Source: Massilia terrae
GTDB lineage: Bacteria > Pseudomonadota > Gammaproteobacteria > Burkholderiales > Burkholderiaceae_D
Direction: 5' to 3'
Assembly: GCF_024753145.1 (NCBI RefSeq)
Contig: NZ_JANUGU010000001.1
Coordinates: 1,054,001-1,118,000 of the forward strand
DNA length: 64,000 nucleotides
Shown here: positions 1 to 8,877 of the stretch, one piece after another
Layout: every line of letters starts with the position of its first letter
Numbering within the stretch: the first letter of the stretch is position 1
Position numbers and translations under genes: made by a program
Notes under the pieces: model-generated
Told to the model about the DNA's origin: nothing
The model's database searches: none
The model's input: the letters and a program-made list of their open reading frames with translations, nothing else

Positions 1-552
1 GACGAGACGGCTGATCCGCAACAGGCCATGCTGGGACGCCTGCTGACGCCGGCCGGCAAATACTGGATCTGCCGCCGTGGCCCGGGCTTTGGCGCCGAAG
101 CGATGGAAGTGGTTGGCGGCAACGGCTACGTGGAAGAGAGCCCGCTTGCGCGCCTGTACCGCGAGTTCCCGGTCAATTCGATCTGGGAAGGTTCGGGCAA
201 TGTGATGTGCCTGGACGTGCTGCGCGCGATCGGCAAGTCATCGGAAGCCATGCACACGGCGCTGACCTTGGAACTGGCCCCGGCGGCCGGGCACGCCGCC
301 GCCTTCGACCTCTACACCGACCGCCTGCTGGACGACCTGGCCGCGAACCAGGTCGACGAATTCGCAGGCCGGATGCTGGCCGAGCGCATCGTGCTTGCGG
401 TGCAGGCTGCTTTGCTGCTGCGCTTTGCGCCGGACTATGTGTCCGCGCCCTTCGTGGCGACGCGGCTGGGGCGCGGCGTCGGCGGCGCCTACGGCCAGCT
501 GCCTGCCGGAACCGATTGTGCGGCTATCCTGGCGAGGGCGCTGGCGGCTTAG
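1..552 (+). CDS. Acyl-CoA dehydrogenase, AidB-like, C-terminal part
   Basis: The gene enters from the left edge already in frame, and 183 residues are visible before the TAG stop. The segment NSIWEGSGNVMCLDVLRA is the conserved C-terminal acyl-CoA dehydrogenase signature in the form seen in AidB-type and isovaleryl-like members; upstream, EVVGGNGYVEESPLARLYRE is the usual flavin/substrate-side helix. Enzymes of this fold use FAD to oxidise acyl-CoAs; AidB-type proteins are linked in E. coli to the alkylation response and bind DNA through their C-terminal domain. The N-terminal half is outside the window, so catalytic Glu and substrate class cannot be judged. No same-strand partner overlaps; upp follows after 92 bases. 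Confidence 0.8.
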   Translation, partial: DETADPQQAMLGRLLTPAGKYWICRRGPGFGAEAMEVVGGNGYVEESPLARLYREFPVNSIWEGSGNVMCLDVLRAIGKSSEAMHTALTLELAPAAGHAAAFDLYTDRLLDDLAANQVDEFAGRMLAERIVLAVQAALLLRFAPDYVSAPFVATRLGRGVGGAYGQLPAGTDCAAILARALAA

Positions 553-644
553 TGACCATTTGGCAAAAAATACGCACAAATGGGGCGGCGGCTGGGATAA
601 TGCCGGAATACGTGCCGTAGATTAGCCACGACAATACCTATTCG

Positions 645-1304
645 ATGCCGACCATGAAACAAGATCCGCGCTTCCCCAACCTGTACATCCTCAACCACCC
701 GCTGATCCAGCACAAGCTGTCCCACATGCGGGAGCACGACACCTCGACCCGCACCTTCCGCGAGCTGCTGCGCGAGATCACGCTGCTGATGGGCTATGAG
801 ATCACGCGCGACCTGCCGCTGACCACGCGCAAAGTCAAGACCCCGCTGGAAACCATCGACGCGCCCGTCATCGCCGGCAAGAAGCTGGCCGTGGTGCCGA
901 TCCTGCGCGCCGGCGTCGGCATGAGCGATGGCCTGCTGGAACTGGTTCCTTCGGCCCGTGTCGGCCACATCGGCGTGTTCCGCGACCCGGCAACCCACGA
1001 GCCGGTGGAATACCTGGTGCGCTTGCCGGACACCACCGACCGTACCTTCATCCTGTGCGACCCGATGGTTGCGACCGGCAATTCGGCCGTGCACGCGGTC
1101 GACGTGCTGAAAAAGCGCGGCGTCGCGGACGACCAGATCATCTTCCTGGCCCTGGTTGCCGCGCCGGAAGGCGTCGCCGTGTTCCAGAAGGGCCATCCGA
1201 ACGTCAAGCTGTACGTCGCTTCGCTCGATTCGCACCTGAACGACCACGCCTACATCGTGCCGGGCCTGGGCGATGCCGGCGACCGCATCTTCGGCACCAA
1301 GTAA
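645..1304 (+). CDS. upp: Uracil phosphoribosyltransferase
   Basis: Converts uracil plus PRPP to UMP in the cytoplasmic pyrimidine salvage pathway. The 219-residue product is close to the 208 residues of E. coli Upp and aligns by eye over its whole length: [14 protein letters not shown] near residue 83, the PRPP-binding loop [13 protein letters not shown] at about 137-149 (E. coli has ATGGS, so Asn replaces one Gly), and the family C-terminus [14 protein letters not shown]. The ATG at 645 is followed by another at 654; neither has a clear Shine-Dalgarno, so the exact start is uncertain by three residues. The gene stands alone, with a 444-base gap before the next gene. Confidence 0.95.
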   Translation: MPTMKQDPRFPNLYILNHPLIQHKLSHMREHDTSTRTFRELLREITLLMGYEITRDLPLTTRKVKTPLETIDAPVIAGKKLAVVPILRAGVGMSDGLLELVPSARVGHIGVFRDPATHEPVEYLVRLPDTTDRTFILCDPMVATGNSAVHAVDVLKKRGVADDQIIFLALVAAPEGVAVFQKGHPNVKLYVASLDSHLNDHAYIVPGLGDAGDRIFGTK

Positions 1305-1338
1305 TACTGTCGTTTCAGCACCACGCTGATCTCTTCGC

Positions 1339-1360
1339 GAAGGCGGCGCGCGCCGCCTTC
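1339..1360. repeat. Perfect GC-rich palindrome after upp
   Basis: A 22-base perfect inverted repeat (GAAGGCGGCGCG and its complement) lies 35 bases after the upp stop. It would fold into a strong hairpin in the upp transcript, but no T run follows directly (only a GTTTTT some 20 bases later), so it is at best a poor intrinsic terminator or a 3'-end stabiliser. Confidence 0.5.
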
Positions 1361-1630
1361 CGCATCGCCTGAATTCCCGTTTTTGAACTGCCCCGCACGC
1401 TGTTTTCATTCGTGCGCGCCATTCTTGCTGTTTCAGCTACATTACTGCGTGCCGTGGGGCAAAAAAACGTGCATCGCGTCGTTTGATCCATCGCAAATTT
1501 GAGCAGTATCGATGCCATATATTCTCCCTACTGCCGACGCAAATGCAGTCCCGTAAAAGTTGGTGTATGGAATTTTGTGCTGGACTGGTTGTTTTATTTG
1601 CGAAAATCGTGTTTGCAAGGTTTTTCTCGG
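1361..1630. other. AT-rich gap between upp and the cold-shock gene
   Basis: This stretch is visibly richer in A/T than its surroundings. I see no convincing ORF on either strand: the short minus-strand frames across it lack ribosome-binding sites and recognisable sequence. It probably serves only as upstream DNA for the cold-shock promoter at its right end. Confidence 0.4.
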
Positions 1631-1748
1631 TATAATGAGGGATCGTTGGATTCGAGGTAGTAGTGCAGTCTGTCTGTCATTTCTTTCTTGCTTCTTCAAA
1701 CGATCGAAAACGGGCGCAAGCCCAACTTAACTGAAATAGGAAATTGTA
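1631..1748 (+). promoter_or_regulatory. Promoter -10 and long leader of the cold-shock gene
   Basis: A perfect TATAAT lies at 1631-1636; the -35 region is poor (CGTGTT at the 17-base spacing). Transcription would start near 1643, giving a leader of about 105 bases before the ATG at 1749. Long structured leaders that sense temperature are typical of cspA-family mRNAs, and this size fits, but no cold-box sequence was demonstrated. The Shine-Dalgarno AGGAA sits about 8 bases before the start. Confidence 0.55.
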
Positions 1749-1952
1749 ATGGCAACTGGCATCGTTAAATGGTTCAATGACTCCAAGGGTTTCGGCTTCA
1801 TCACCCCGGACGAAGGCGGCGAAGATCTGTTCGCTCACTTCTCGGCGATCCAATCCCAAGGCTTCAAATCTCTGCAAGAGAACCAGCGTGTTTCGTTCGA
1901 TGTGACCTCCGGTCCTAAGGGCAAACAAGCTTCGAACATTCAGCCGCTGTAA
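1749..1952 (+). CDS. Cold-shock protein, CspA family
   Basis: A 67-residue single cold-shock domain, the normal size for the family. It starts [18 protein letters not shown]; the RNP1 motif KGFGFI is at residues 13-18 and RNP2-like DLFAHF at 26-31, both needed to stack on single-stranded RNA or DNA. Such proteins act as RNA chaperones that melt structured mRNA in the cytoplasm. The protein ends SNIQPL, as in many betaproteobacterial Csps. It is monocistronic, with its own promoter upstream and a strong terminator 20 bases after the stop. The AT-rich non-coding flank contrasts with the highly biased, probably well expressed coding part. Which Csp paralogue it is cannot be told from sequence alone. 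Confidence 0.96.
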   Translation: MATGIVKWFNDSKGFGFITPDEGGEDLFAHFSAIQSQGFKSLQENQRVSFDVTSGPKGKQASNIQPL

Positions 1953-1972
1953 GGCTCGAACTAGCGTAAGCT

Positions 1973-2006
1973 AAAAAAATCCTCGGAATCACCGAGGATT
2001 TTTTTT
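1973..2006 (+). terminator. Intrinsic terminator of the cold-shock gene
   Basis: Stem CCTCGG (1981-1986) / CCGAGG (1992-1997), extended by A/T pairs on both sides, with a five-base loop and an uninterrupted run of eight T's. The A run on the left makes it potentially bidirectional, so it could also end transcripts of the LysR gene coming from the right. Confidence 0.9.
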
Positions 2007-2021
2007 GTCCCTTGCACTGCG

Positions 2022-2930
2022 CTAGGACTTCCGCCGCCAGTAGTCAGGCCGGTCGTAGGCGCGGCGCAGGAAGTCGACGAAGGCGCGTATGCGCAGGGGC
2101 AAATGCCGGCGCTGGGCGAACACGGCATAGATGTCGTTGCCCGGTGCGGCGTGCTGGTCCAGCACCGTCACCAGTTTTCCGGCCCCGATCTGCGCGGCCA
2201 CTTCCCACATCGAACGCCAGGCCAGGCCCTTGCCGCCGAGCGCCCAGTCGTGCAGCACGGCGCCGTCGTTGCAGACCATATTGCCGCTTACTTTCAGGGT
2301 CACGATCTTGCCCTTTTCCTGGAAGGTCCAGCCGCGCTGGCTGCCTTCGCTGCTGATCGCCAGGCATTGGTGGCGCGCCAGGTCCGCCAGCGTCTGCGGC
2401 GTGCCGTGGCGCTTCAGGTAGGCGGGCGAGGCCACCACCACGCGGTGGTTGTCGGCCAGCTTCACGCTCACCAGGTTCGAATCGGCCGGGCTGGCGATGC
2501 GGATCGCGACGTCCACGCTTTCACCGATCAGGTCGACGATGCGGTCGGACAGGTTCAGGTCGACTGTCAGCTCGCGGTGCTCGGCCAAAAAAGAGGGGAT
2601 CAGCGGCGCCACGTGCTGGCGGCCGAAGCCGGCCGGGGCCGAGACCAGCAGGTGGCCGGTCGCGCGCCGGCTGCGTTCGGATACCGCGCTCTCGGCGTCG
2701 TCCACTTCGGCCAGGATACGCTGGCAATCCTCCAGGAAGGCCGCACCTTCGTCGGTCAGCGCGAGGCGGCGCGTGGTGCGCTGCACCAGCTTCACGCCCA
2801 GCCGGCTTTCCAGCGCGTCCAGGCGGCGCCCGATCATGGCCGGCGCGATGCCCTCGGCCCGGGCGGCGGCCGATAAGCTGCCGCGCGCCACGACTTCGAC
2901 GAAGGTGGAAATCTGTCGAAACTTGTCCAT
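2022..2930 (-). CDS. LysR-family transcriptional regulator next to malate synthase
   Basis: A 302-residue LysR protein of normal length. Residues 1-60 form the winged helix-turn-helix (starts MDKFRQISTFVEVVARGSLS, then AEGIAPAMIGRRLDALESRLG); the rest is the periplasmic-binding-like effector domain. It has the AaeR/DhcR-like look of the many betaproteobacterial single-gene LysRs, and no ligand can be named. It is transcribed divergently from malate synthase, with a 156-base shared gap containing an inverted repeat GATACAA-N23-TTGTATC. This suggests it controls aceB and itself; that is inference from position. Its stop lies just right of the cold-shock terminator. Confidence 0.9.
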   Translation of the reverse strand: MDKFRQISTFVEVVARGSLSAAARAEGIAPAMIGRRLDALESRLGVKLVQRTTRRLALTDEGAAFLEDCQRILAEVDDAESAVSERSRRATGHLLVSAPAGFGRQHVAPLIPSFLAEHRELTVDLNLSDRIVDLIGESVDVAIRIASPADSNLVSVKLADNHRVVVASPAYLKRHGTPQTLADLARHQCLAISSEGSQRGWTFQEKGKIVTLKVSGNMVCNDGAVLHDWALGGKGLAWRSMWEVAAQIGAGKLVTVLDQHAAPGNDIYAVFAQRRHLPLRIRAFVDFLRRAYDRPDYWRRKS

Positions 2931-2949
2931 CTCTGCGGCCTTTTGATTT

Positions 2950-2986
2950 GATACAAAAAGTAAAGAATGACTTGAATAATTGTATC
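2950..2986. promoter_or_regulatory. Inverted repeat in the LysR-aceB divergent region
   Basis: GATACAA at 2950-2956 is mirrored by TTGTATC at 2980-2986, 23 bases apart, a perfect 7+7 dyad. On the plus strand a -10-like TATACT follows at 3008-3013, with no good -35, as is common for LysR-activated promoters. The dyad is a reasonable operator candidate for the neighbouring LysR protein. Confidence 0.45.
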
Positions 2987-3086
2987 GTTTTAATACCGTA
3001 CAGTGAATATACTTGATGGCAAGCCAGGCGCAAGTGTGCGCTGCACCAAGGGATCATCCAACCTTCAACGAGACAGGAGCAAGACA

Positions 3087-4676
<1,590 letters not shown>

Positions 4677-4696
4677 TAGCGCCGCAACATTAAGCC

Positions 4697-4778
4697 GTCG
4701 CCCCGGCGAAGGCCGGGGCCCATGCTGAGTGTCCGAAGTAGCAAGCGGTCTATGGGTCCCGGCCTTCGCCGGGACGAC
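4697..4778. repeat. REP-like two-hairpin element, class A, copy 1
   Basis: Two outward palindromes (GTCGCCCCGGCGAAGGCCGG... and ...CCGGCCTTCGCCGGGACGAC) enclose a short centre. The inner edges read CCCATGCTGAG on the left and AGCGGTCTATGGGTCCC on the right. The same edges occur, in inverted orientation, in the copies at 60112 and 62997. It lies between the convergent ends of aceB and the next minus-strand gene. Confidence 0.8.
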
Positions 4779-4800
4779 GTTTTTGATGTGGCGGAATTGG

Positions 4801-5463
4801 TCAGCGCTTGCGTTCCGCGAGCGGCGGCTTCGCAAGGAAGCGGGCGAGCTTGCCTTCATCAATGCCCTTGCCTTCGAGCCGCCAGAGCAGCGTCCCAATC
4901 CGATCTCCACCCCAGAACAGCTCGCCATCCAGCCTGAAGGTCGGCACCCCGAACACCCCATCCGCAATCGCCCGTTCGGTCGCAGCCGCCAAGCGCTGCT
5001 TGACCTCAGCCTGCCTGGAAGCCGCAAGCAGCGCCGCGCCATCGAGATCGCATTCGCCCGCAATCCGCACCAGCGTCGCCTCGTCCGAAATATCCTCGCC
5101 ACGCTCCCAGCAGGCCGCAAACAAGGCCAGCGCAAACCTGCGCCGCTCGCGTTCGCCAACAAGCACCGTACACATGCGCAGCGCCTGCAGCGGGTTGAAG
5201 GGATGCCCCGGCGGTCCTTCGAACGGCAAGCCGGCCAGCGCCGCCTGCCGCATCACATCGCGAAAGGTGTAGGCCCGCTTGGCTGCGATCTCCGCCGGTC
5301 CGACATTGCCGTGAGCATTGAGCATGGCGGCAAACAGCACCGGCTCCAGGCGCACCTGCGCCCCGGCAGCCTCGATGCGCTCGATGGCACGCGCCGCGCA
5401 CAGCCAGACATAAGGACTGATGGGATCAAAGTAAAACGTCACGCTGCGCGCTTCGTGGGCCAT
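4801..5463 (-). CDS. 2-hydroxychromene-2-carboxylate isomerase family protein (DsbA-like fold)
   Basis: 220 residues. The start SVTFYFDPISPYVWL is the N-terminal strand and S-P-Y motif of the kappa-class GST/DsbA-like HCCA isomerases; DGVFGVPTFRLDGELFWGGDR near residue 175 is the conserved cis-Pro loop and the WG(G/A)DR segment of the family. Characterised members isomerise aromatic ring-cleavage products using glutathione; the actual substrate here is unknown, as no aromatic pathway genes are nearby. The start at 5463 is chosen for its GAGGAG site 7 bases upstream; the frame stays open 11 codons further. It follows gloB with a 14-base gap, so the two glutathione-related genes are probably cotranscribed. 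Confidence 0.85.
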   Translation of the reverse strand: MAHEARSVTFYFDPISPYVWLCAARAIERIEAAGAQVRLEPVLFAAMLNAHGNVGPAEIAAKRAYTFRDVMRQAALAGLPFEGPPGHPFNPLQALRMCTVLVGERERRRFALALFAACWERGEDISDEATLVRIAGECDLDGAALLAASRQAEVKQRLAAATERAIADGVFGVPTFRLDGELFWGGDRIGTLLWRLEGKGIDEGKLARFLAKPPLAERKR

Positions 5464-5477
5464 GCTGCTCCTCGCAA

Positions 5478-6275
5478 TCAGAACACGTTCTTCCATTCGC
5501 GCAGCGCGGCGAAGGCCTGCACCGGTGTTGCGCCCGCTTGCAAACGGCCAGCATGCTGAAGGCTCTCAACAATCTCCCGCTCCTGATAACGCAGGAAAGG
5601 ATTGGTCGCCTTTTCCAGGCCGATGCTCGACGGCACCGTCGGCAGGCCGGCCGTGCGTTTTGCGGCCTCGATCTCGATACGCAACTGCAGCGCCGCGTTG
5701 CCCGGCTCAAGCGCCTCGGCAAAACGCAGGTTGGACAAGGTATATTCGTGCGCGCAGAACACTTGCGTATCTTCCGGCAAGGCAGCCAGCTTGCCGAGCG
5801 AGGACGTCATCTGCTCCGGCGTCCCTTCGAACAGCCGGCCGCAGCCGCCGGCGAACAAGGTGTCGCCGCAGAAAGCCCAGTGCATGCCGGTGCTGCGCAC
5901 GTAGGCGATGTGGCCAAGGGTGTGGCCGGGCACTTCCAGCACGTCCAGTTCCAGATCGAGCCCCGGCACCTGGACGCGTTCGCCTTCGCCCACCGGCTGC
6001 GTCACCGCCGGGATGCCGTCGTTGCGCGGGCCGATGACAGGCACCTGGAACCGCTCCAGCAGTTCGCCAACACCGCCGATATGGTCAGCATGGTGATGGG
6101 TGAGTAGAATGGCAGTCAGGGTAAGCCTGTGGCTTTGCAGCGCGTCCAGGATGGGCGCGGCATCGCCGGGGTCGACCGCCGCGGCATGGACGCCATCGTG
6201 GATAAGCCACAGGTAATTGTCCTTGAACGCAGGTACGGCAAGAACGGCCAGGTCGCCGCGTGGCAGAATCGTCAT
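5478..6275 (-). CDS. gloB: Hydroxyacylglutathione hydrolase (glyoxalase II)
   Basis: Hydrolyses S-lactoylglutathione to lactate and glutathione, the second step of methylglyoxal detoxification. The 265-residue protein has the metallo-beta-lactamase metal motif [10 protein letters not shown] near residue 55, a second metal His in [11 protein letters not shown] and the bridging Asp in [17 protein letters not shown]. The C-terminal family helix domain contains [14 protein letters not shown] and [15 protein letters not shown]. The ATG at 6275 (MTILPRGD) is chosen over longer frames because the family begins just before the VPAFKDNY segment. It is divergent from the methyltransferase with only 24 bases between starts, so the two promoters must overlap each other or coding sequence. 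Confidence 0.97.
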   Translation of the reverse strand: MTILPRGDLAVLAVPAFKDNYLWLIHDGVHAAAVDPGDAAPILDALQSHRLTLTAILLTHHHADHIGGVGELLERFQVPVIGPRNDGIPAVTQPVGEGERVQVPGLDLELDVLEVPGHTLGHIAYVRSTGMHWAFCGDTLFAGGCGRLFEGTPEQMTSSLGKLAALPEDTQVFCAHEYTLSNLRFAEALEPGNAALQLRIEIEAAKRTAGLPTVPSSIGLEKATNPFLRYQEREIVESLQHAGRLQAGATPVQAFAALREWKNVF

Positions 6276-6299
6276 CGTGCGGATTGGAAAAGGGTAGGC

Positions 6300-7070
6300 A
6301 TGTCGGAAAAATCCATTATAGCGCTCGACAAGTGGCTGCATTCGCCGGCCGGCGCTTACGTGCGCGCCTGGGAGCAAAGCTGCCTGGACGAGCTGACGGC
6401 GGATATCTTCGGCTACAACGCGGTCCAGATCGGCGTCCCGCAGATCGACGCGCTGGCGGCCAGCCGCATGCCGAACAAGTGGCAGGCGGCAACGCGCACG
6501 TCGACCGCCGACGAGCTGGCGATCTGCAGCGGCAATCAAATCGGGATCGCACTCGATTTCGCGGAGTTGCCGTTCGCATCCCAGAGCCTGGACCTGGTGG
6601 TGCTGCCACACGTGCTGGAATTCGCCGCCGAACCGCACCAGGTGCTGCGCGAAGTCGAACGCGTGTTGATTCCGGAAGGCCAGGTCATCATCTGCGGCTT
6701 CAATCCGGCCAGCCTGTGGGGCGTGCGCCAGGGCGTCGGCAAGATCACCAGCAGCGACTACCTGCCTACCGCCGGCGAGTTCATCTCTTTGCCGAGGCTG
6801 AAAGACTGGTTAAAATTGCTGAACCTCGGCGTGAGCCGCAGCCACTTCGGCTGCTACGCGCCGCCGTTCCGCACCACGCACTGGCTCGACCGCTTTTCGC
6901 TGATGGAATCCGCCGGCCAGAAATGGTGGCCTTACCTGGGCGCGGTGTACATGGTGCACGCGATCAAGCGGGTCAAGGGCATGCGCCTGATCGGCCCGGT
7001 GTGGAACAAGAAGAAGGCCAAGTCCACGCAAACCGTGCCGGCGACCAATCGAAATGAACGAATCAAATAA
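6300..7070 (+). CDS. SAM-dependent methyltransferase, YafS-like
   Basis: 256 residues with a class I methyltransferase core: [19 protein letters not shown] (motif around residue 90) followed by [24 protein letters not shown], the typical post-motif strands of Methyltransf_11 proteins. E. coli carries a methyltransferase gene, yafS, in the same place between gloB and rnhA, so this is its positional and sequence-type counterpart; the substrate is unknown there as well. The ATG at 6300 has AGGGTAGG just upstream; upstream codons in the same frame overlap gloB in antisense and are ignored. It runs into rnhA. Cytoplasmic, no signal peptide. Confidence 0.85.
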   Translation: MSEKSIIALDKWLHSPAGAYVRAWEQSCLDELTADIFGYNAVQIGVPQIDALAASRMPNKWQAATRTSTADELAICSGNQIGIALDFAELPFASQSLDLVVLPHVLEFAAEPHQVLREVERVLIPEGQVIICGFNPASLWGVRQGVGKITSSDYLPTAGEFISLPRLKDWLKLLNLGVSRSHFGCYAPPFRTTHWLDRFSLMESAGQKWWPYLGAVYMVHAIKRVKGMRLIGPVWNKKKAKSTQTVPATNRNERIK

Positions 7071-7077
7071 GGGCGGC

Positions 7078-7518
7078 ATGACGCAAGTAGAAATTTTTAC
7101 CGACGGCGCCTGCAAGGGCAATCCTGGCACCGGCGGCTGGGGCGCTTTGCTCGTCTCGAATGGCCACGAAAAGGAAATTTTCGGCGGCGAGCCAAACACC
7201 ACCAACAACCGCATGGAACTGAAGGCCGTGATCGAGGCGCTGACCACGCTCACGCGTCCCTGCCATGTGGTGCTGCACACCGACTCGCAATACGTGCAGA
7301 AGGGGATCTCCGAGTGGATCCATGGCTGGAAGGCGCGCGGCTGGAAAACGTCGACCAAGGAACCGGTCAAGAACGAGGACTTGTGGAAGCTGCTCGACGC
7401 GGCGCAGCAGCAGCACGAGGTGGAGTGGCGCTGGGTCCGTGGCCACAACGGGCATCCGGGCAATGAGCGCGCCGACGTGCTTGCCAACAAAGGTGCGGCC
7501 TCGGTAGTACGTCGATAA
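7078..7518 (+). CDS. rnhA: Ribonuclease HI
   Basis: Cleaves the RNA strand of RNA-DNA hybrids (R-loops, primers). With the ATG at 7078 (AAGGGCGG upstream) it is 146 residues and begins [11 protein letters not shown], matching E. coli RNase HI. An earlier in-frame ATG at 7054, overlapping the methyltransferase, would add 8 residues. The four metal-binding acidic residues are all visible: Asp in IFTDGA (residue 9), Glu in NNRMELKA, Asp in LHTDSQYV, and Asp in GNERADVLA, with the His of RGHNGHPGN. The basic handle region is present ([18 protein letters not shown]). It is in the gloB-yafS-rnhA-dnaQ neighbourhood also found in E. coli. Confidence 0.97.
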   Translation: MTQVEIFTDGACKGNPGTGGWGALLVSNGHEKEIFGGEPNTTNNRMELKAVIEALTTLTRPCHVVLHTDSQYVQKGISEWIHGWKARGWKTSTKEPVKNEDLWKLLDAAQQQHEVEWRWVRGHNGHPGNERADVLANKGAASVVRR

Positions 7519-7540
7519 GGTGCAACAGGGCGCGGCGGCG

Positions 7541-7564
7541 CGCTCGAGGTGGACGAGCGGTTTT
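7541..7564 (+). terminator. Possible rnhA terminator
   Basis: CGCTCG and CGAGCG pair across a seven-base loop and are followed by GTTTT. The T run is short and overlaps the dnaQ promoter region, so termination is likely only partial. Confidence 0.4.
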
Positions 7565-7572
7565 GCTATACT
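7564..7572 (+). promoter_or_regulatory. Extended -10 promoter element of dnaQ
   Basis: TGCTATACT is an extended -10 (TGN plus TATACT at 7567-7572). No good -35 is visible at 17 bases (TCGAGG). Transcription would start near 7579, 26 bases before the dnaQ ATG. Confidence 0.45.
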
Positions 7573-7604
7573 CGCGCGGTCGTTCAACTCATCCATTACG
7601 TCGC

Positions 7605-8324
7605 ATGCGCCAGATCGTCCTCGATACCGAAACCACCGGCCTGAATCCACGCACTGGCGACCGCGTCATCGAAATCGGCTGCGTTGAAATCTTCAACCGC
7701 AAGCTGACCGGTAATAACTACCACCGCTACATCAACCCCGAGCGCGATTCGGACGAAGCCGCGCTGGCGGTGCACGGCCTGACCACGGAGTTCTTGAGCG
7801 ACAAGCCCAAGTTCCACGAGATCGCCGAGGAACTGCGCGACTTCATCAACGGCGCGGAAGTGATCATCCACAATGCGCCGTTCGACCTGGGCTTCCTGAA
7901 TCACGAATTCCAGCGCCTGAAGCTGCCGGATTTCGTTTCGTATTGCAGCGGCGTGATCGACACGCTGGTGCATGCGAAGGAACTCCACCCGGGCAAGCGC
8001 AATTCGCTCGACGCGCTGTGCGACCGCTATGGCATCTCCAATGCGCACCGCAAGCTGCACGGCGCCTTGCTCGACTCGGAGCTGCTGGCCGACGTCTACC
8101 TGGCGATGACGCGCGGGCAGAACATGCTGTCGATGGATGTCGAAGTCGAAGCCGCGGTGGTGGGCGAGATGCTCGATTCCGTGCCGCTTGGCGAAATCAT
8201 CGTGCTCAAGGCGAACGATGAAGAAGAGACCAGGCATGCGAGCGTGCTGCTTGGTTTGGACAAAGCGGCGAAGGGTTCGTGCGTGTGGCGCGCTTACGCG
8301 CCGCTGCCTGCGCCGGACGCGTAA
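7605..8324 (+). CDS. dnaQ: DNA polymerase III epsilon subunit (proofreading exonuclease)
   Basis: The 3'-5' proofreading subunit of the replicative polymerase, bound to DnaE. It has 239 residues from ATG 7605, close to E. coli DnaQ (243). DEDDh motifs are visible: Exo I LDTETTG at residues 6-12, Exo II HNAPFDLGF near 90, and Exo III HGALLDSELLADVY near 155, where the catalytic His and last Asp lie. The C-terminal tail after about residue 185, which ties epsilon to alpha, is present. An upstream in-frame codon at 7563 would include promoter sequence and is not used. tRNA-Val follows, as a tRNA follows dnaQ in E. coli. Confidence 0.97.
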   Translation: MRQIVLDTETTGLNPRTGDRVIEIGCVEIFNRKLTGNNYHRYINPERDSDEAALAVHGLTTEFLSDKPKFHEIAEELRDFINGAEVIIHNAPFDLGFLNHEFQRLKLPDFVSYCSGVIDTLVHAKELHPGKRNSLDALCDRYGISNAHRKLHGALLDSELLADVYLAMTRGQNMLSMDVEVEAAVVGEMLDSVPLGEIIVLKANDEEETRHASVLLGLDKAAKGSCVWRAYAPLPAPDA

Positions 8325-8371
8325 CTACTTTCTTCAAACGGCATCGCGAAGAAAAAAGATTCGGCGAGGAC

Positions 8372-8400
8372 GTGACAAATCGCAAGAGGCCTGTCATAAT
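8372..8400 (+). promoter_or_regulatory. Promoter of tRNA-Val
   Basis: GTGACA (8372-8377), 17 bases, CATAAT (8395-8400). A transcription start near 8407 would lie about 6 bases before the mature 5' end of the tRNA at 8413. Confidence 0.7.
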
Positions 8401-8412
8401 ACGCCTCGCTTC

Positions 8413-8487
8413 GGGAGGTTAGCTCAGGGGTAGAGCACTGCATTCACACTGCAGGGGTCGCAAGTTCGAAACTTGCACTTCCCACCA
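8413..8487 (+). tRNA. tRNA-Val (CAC anticodon)
   Basis: 75 bases including an encoded CCA. The acceptor GGGAGGT pairs with ACTTCCC (one G-T pair). The D-arm has AGCTCAGGGGTAGAGC, the anticodon stem CTGCA/TGCAG encloses loop TTCACAC with anticodon CAC (reads GUG valine codons), and the T-arm has GTTCGAAAC. It is followed at once by a strong terminator, so it is a single-gene transcript. Confidence 0.95.
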
Positions 8488-8492
8488 AATTC

Positions 8493-8530
8493 AAAAAACG
8501 CTGCATGCGAAAGCTTGCAGCGTTTTTTTT
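8493..8530 (+). terminator. Intrinsic terminator after tRNA-Val
   Basis: CGCTGCATGC and GCTTGCAGCG pair with one mismatch around a GAAA tetraloop and are followed by eight T's; A's on the left extend the stem. Confidence 0.92.
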
Positions 8531-8579
8531 GCTGCGGTTTTCGAAGGTGGTAGTGAGAATGCCGTAACGGCCCAGGCAC

Positions 8580-8786
8580 TCACTCCAATTCGATCATCCC
8601 ATCGAACTTCACATGCAGCTGCACGCCCGCGATATCCAGCGTCATCGTGGCCGGCAGCGCCGCATTGCCATTCACCTTGTTTTCTTGAACCGCGCGCCGT
8701 ACCGCCTGTTCAATCTCGCGCTGCGACTGCACGCCAACCATCTTCAGAAACTTGCGGATGCTATGGTTCAGGGCTTCCTCGTTCAT
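8580..8786 (-). CDS. Small conserved protein, DUF6494-like
   Basis: A 68-residue acidic/helical protein starting MNEEALNHSIRKFLKMVGV, then SQREIEQAVRRAVQENKV and ending in a strand-rich DIAGVQLHVKFDGMIELE. This resembles the small uncharacterised DUF6494 family as I remember it; the function is unknown. The start at 8786 has GGAGG 6 bases upstream, which makes the gene credible despite its size; the longer frame to 8930 lacks support. It is divergent from the cytochrome-dehydrogenase gene (92 bases between starts). No signal peptide or membrane segment, so probably cytoplasmic. Confidence 0.7.
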   Translation of the reverse strand: MNEEALNHSIRKFLKMVGVQSQREIEQAVRRAVQENKVNGNAALPATMTLDIAGVQLHVKFDGMIELE

Positions 8787-8877
8787 GCTTCCTCCGTTTT
8801 GGGTTGTGCCGGGACTCCATCGTGCCCGAACTTGTCCTATGATAGCGACATCAAGCTCAACAACGAGGAGGCGGACC

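Noticed and set aside
1442..1928. Minus-strand ORFs over and before the cold-shock gene
   Set aside because: They overlap the cold-shock coding region and its AT-rich leader without ribosome sites or recognisable sequence.
4697..4778. CRISPR-like repeats
   Set aside because: The palindromic repeats are dispersed singly through the window, vary in core length, and no regular spacer array or cas gene is present.
7054..7077. Earlier rnhA start at 7054
   Set aside because: It lacks a ribosome site and adds eight residues not found in the family; the ATG at 7078 has AAGGGCGG and matches the family N-terminus.
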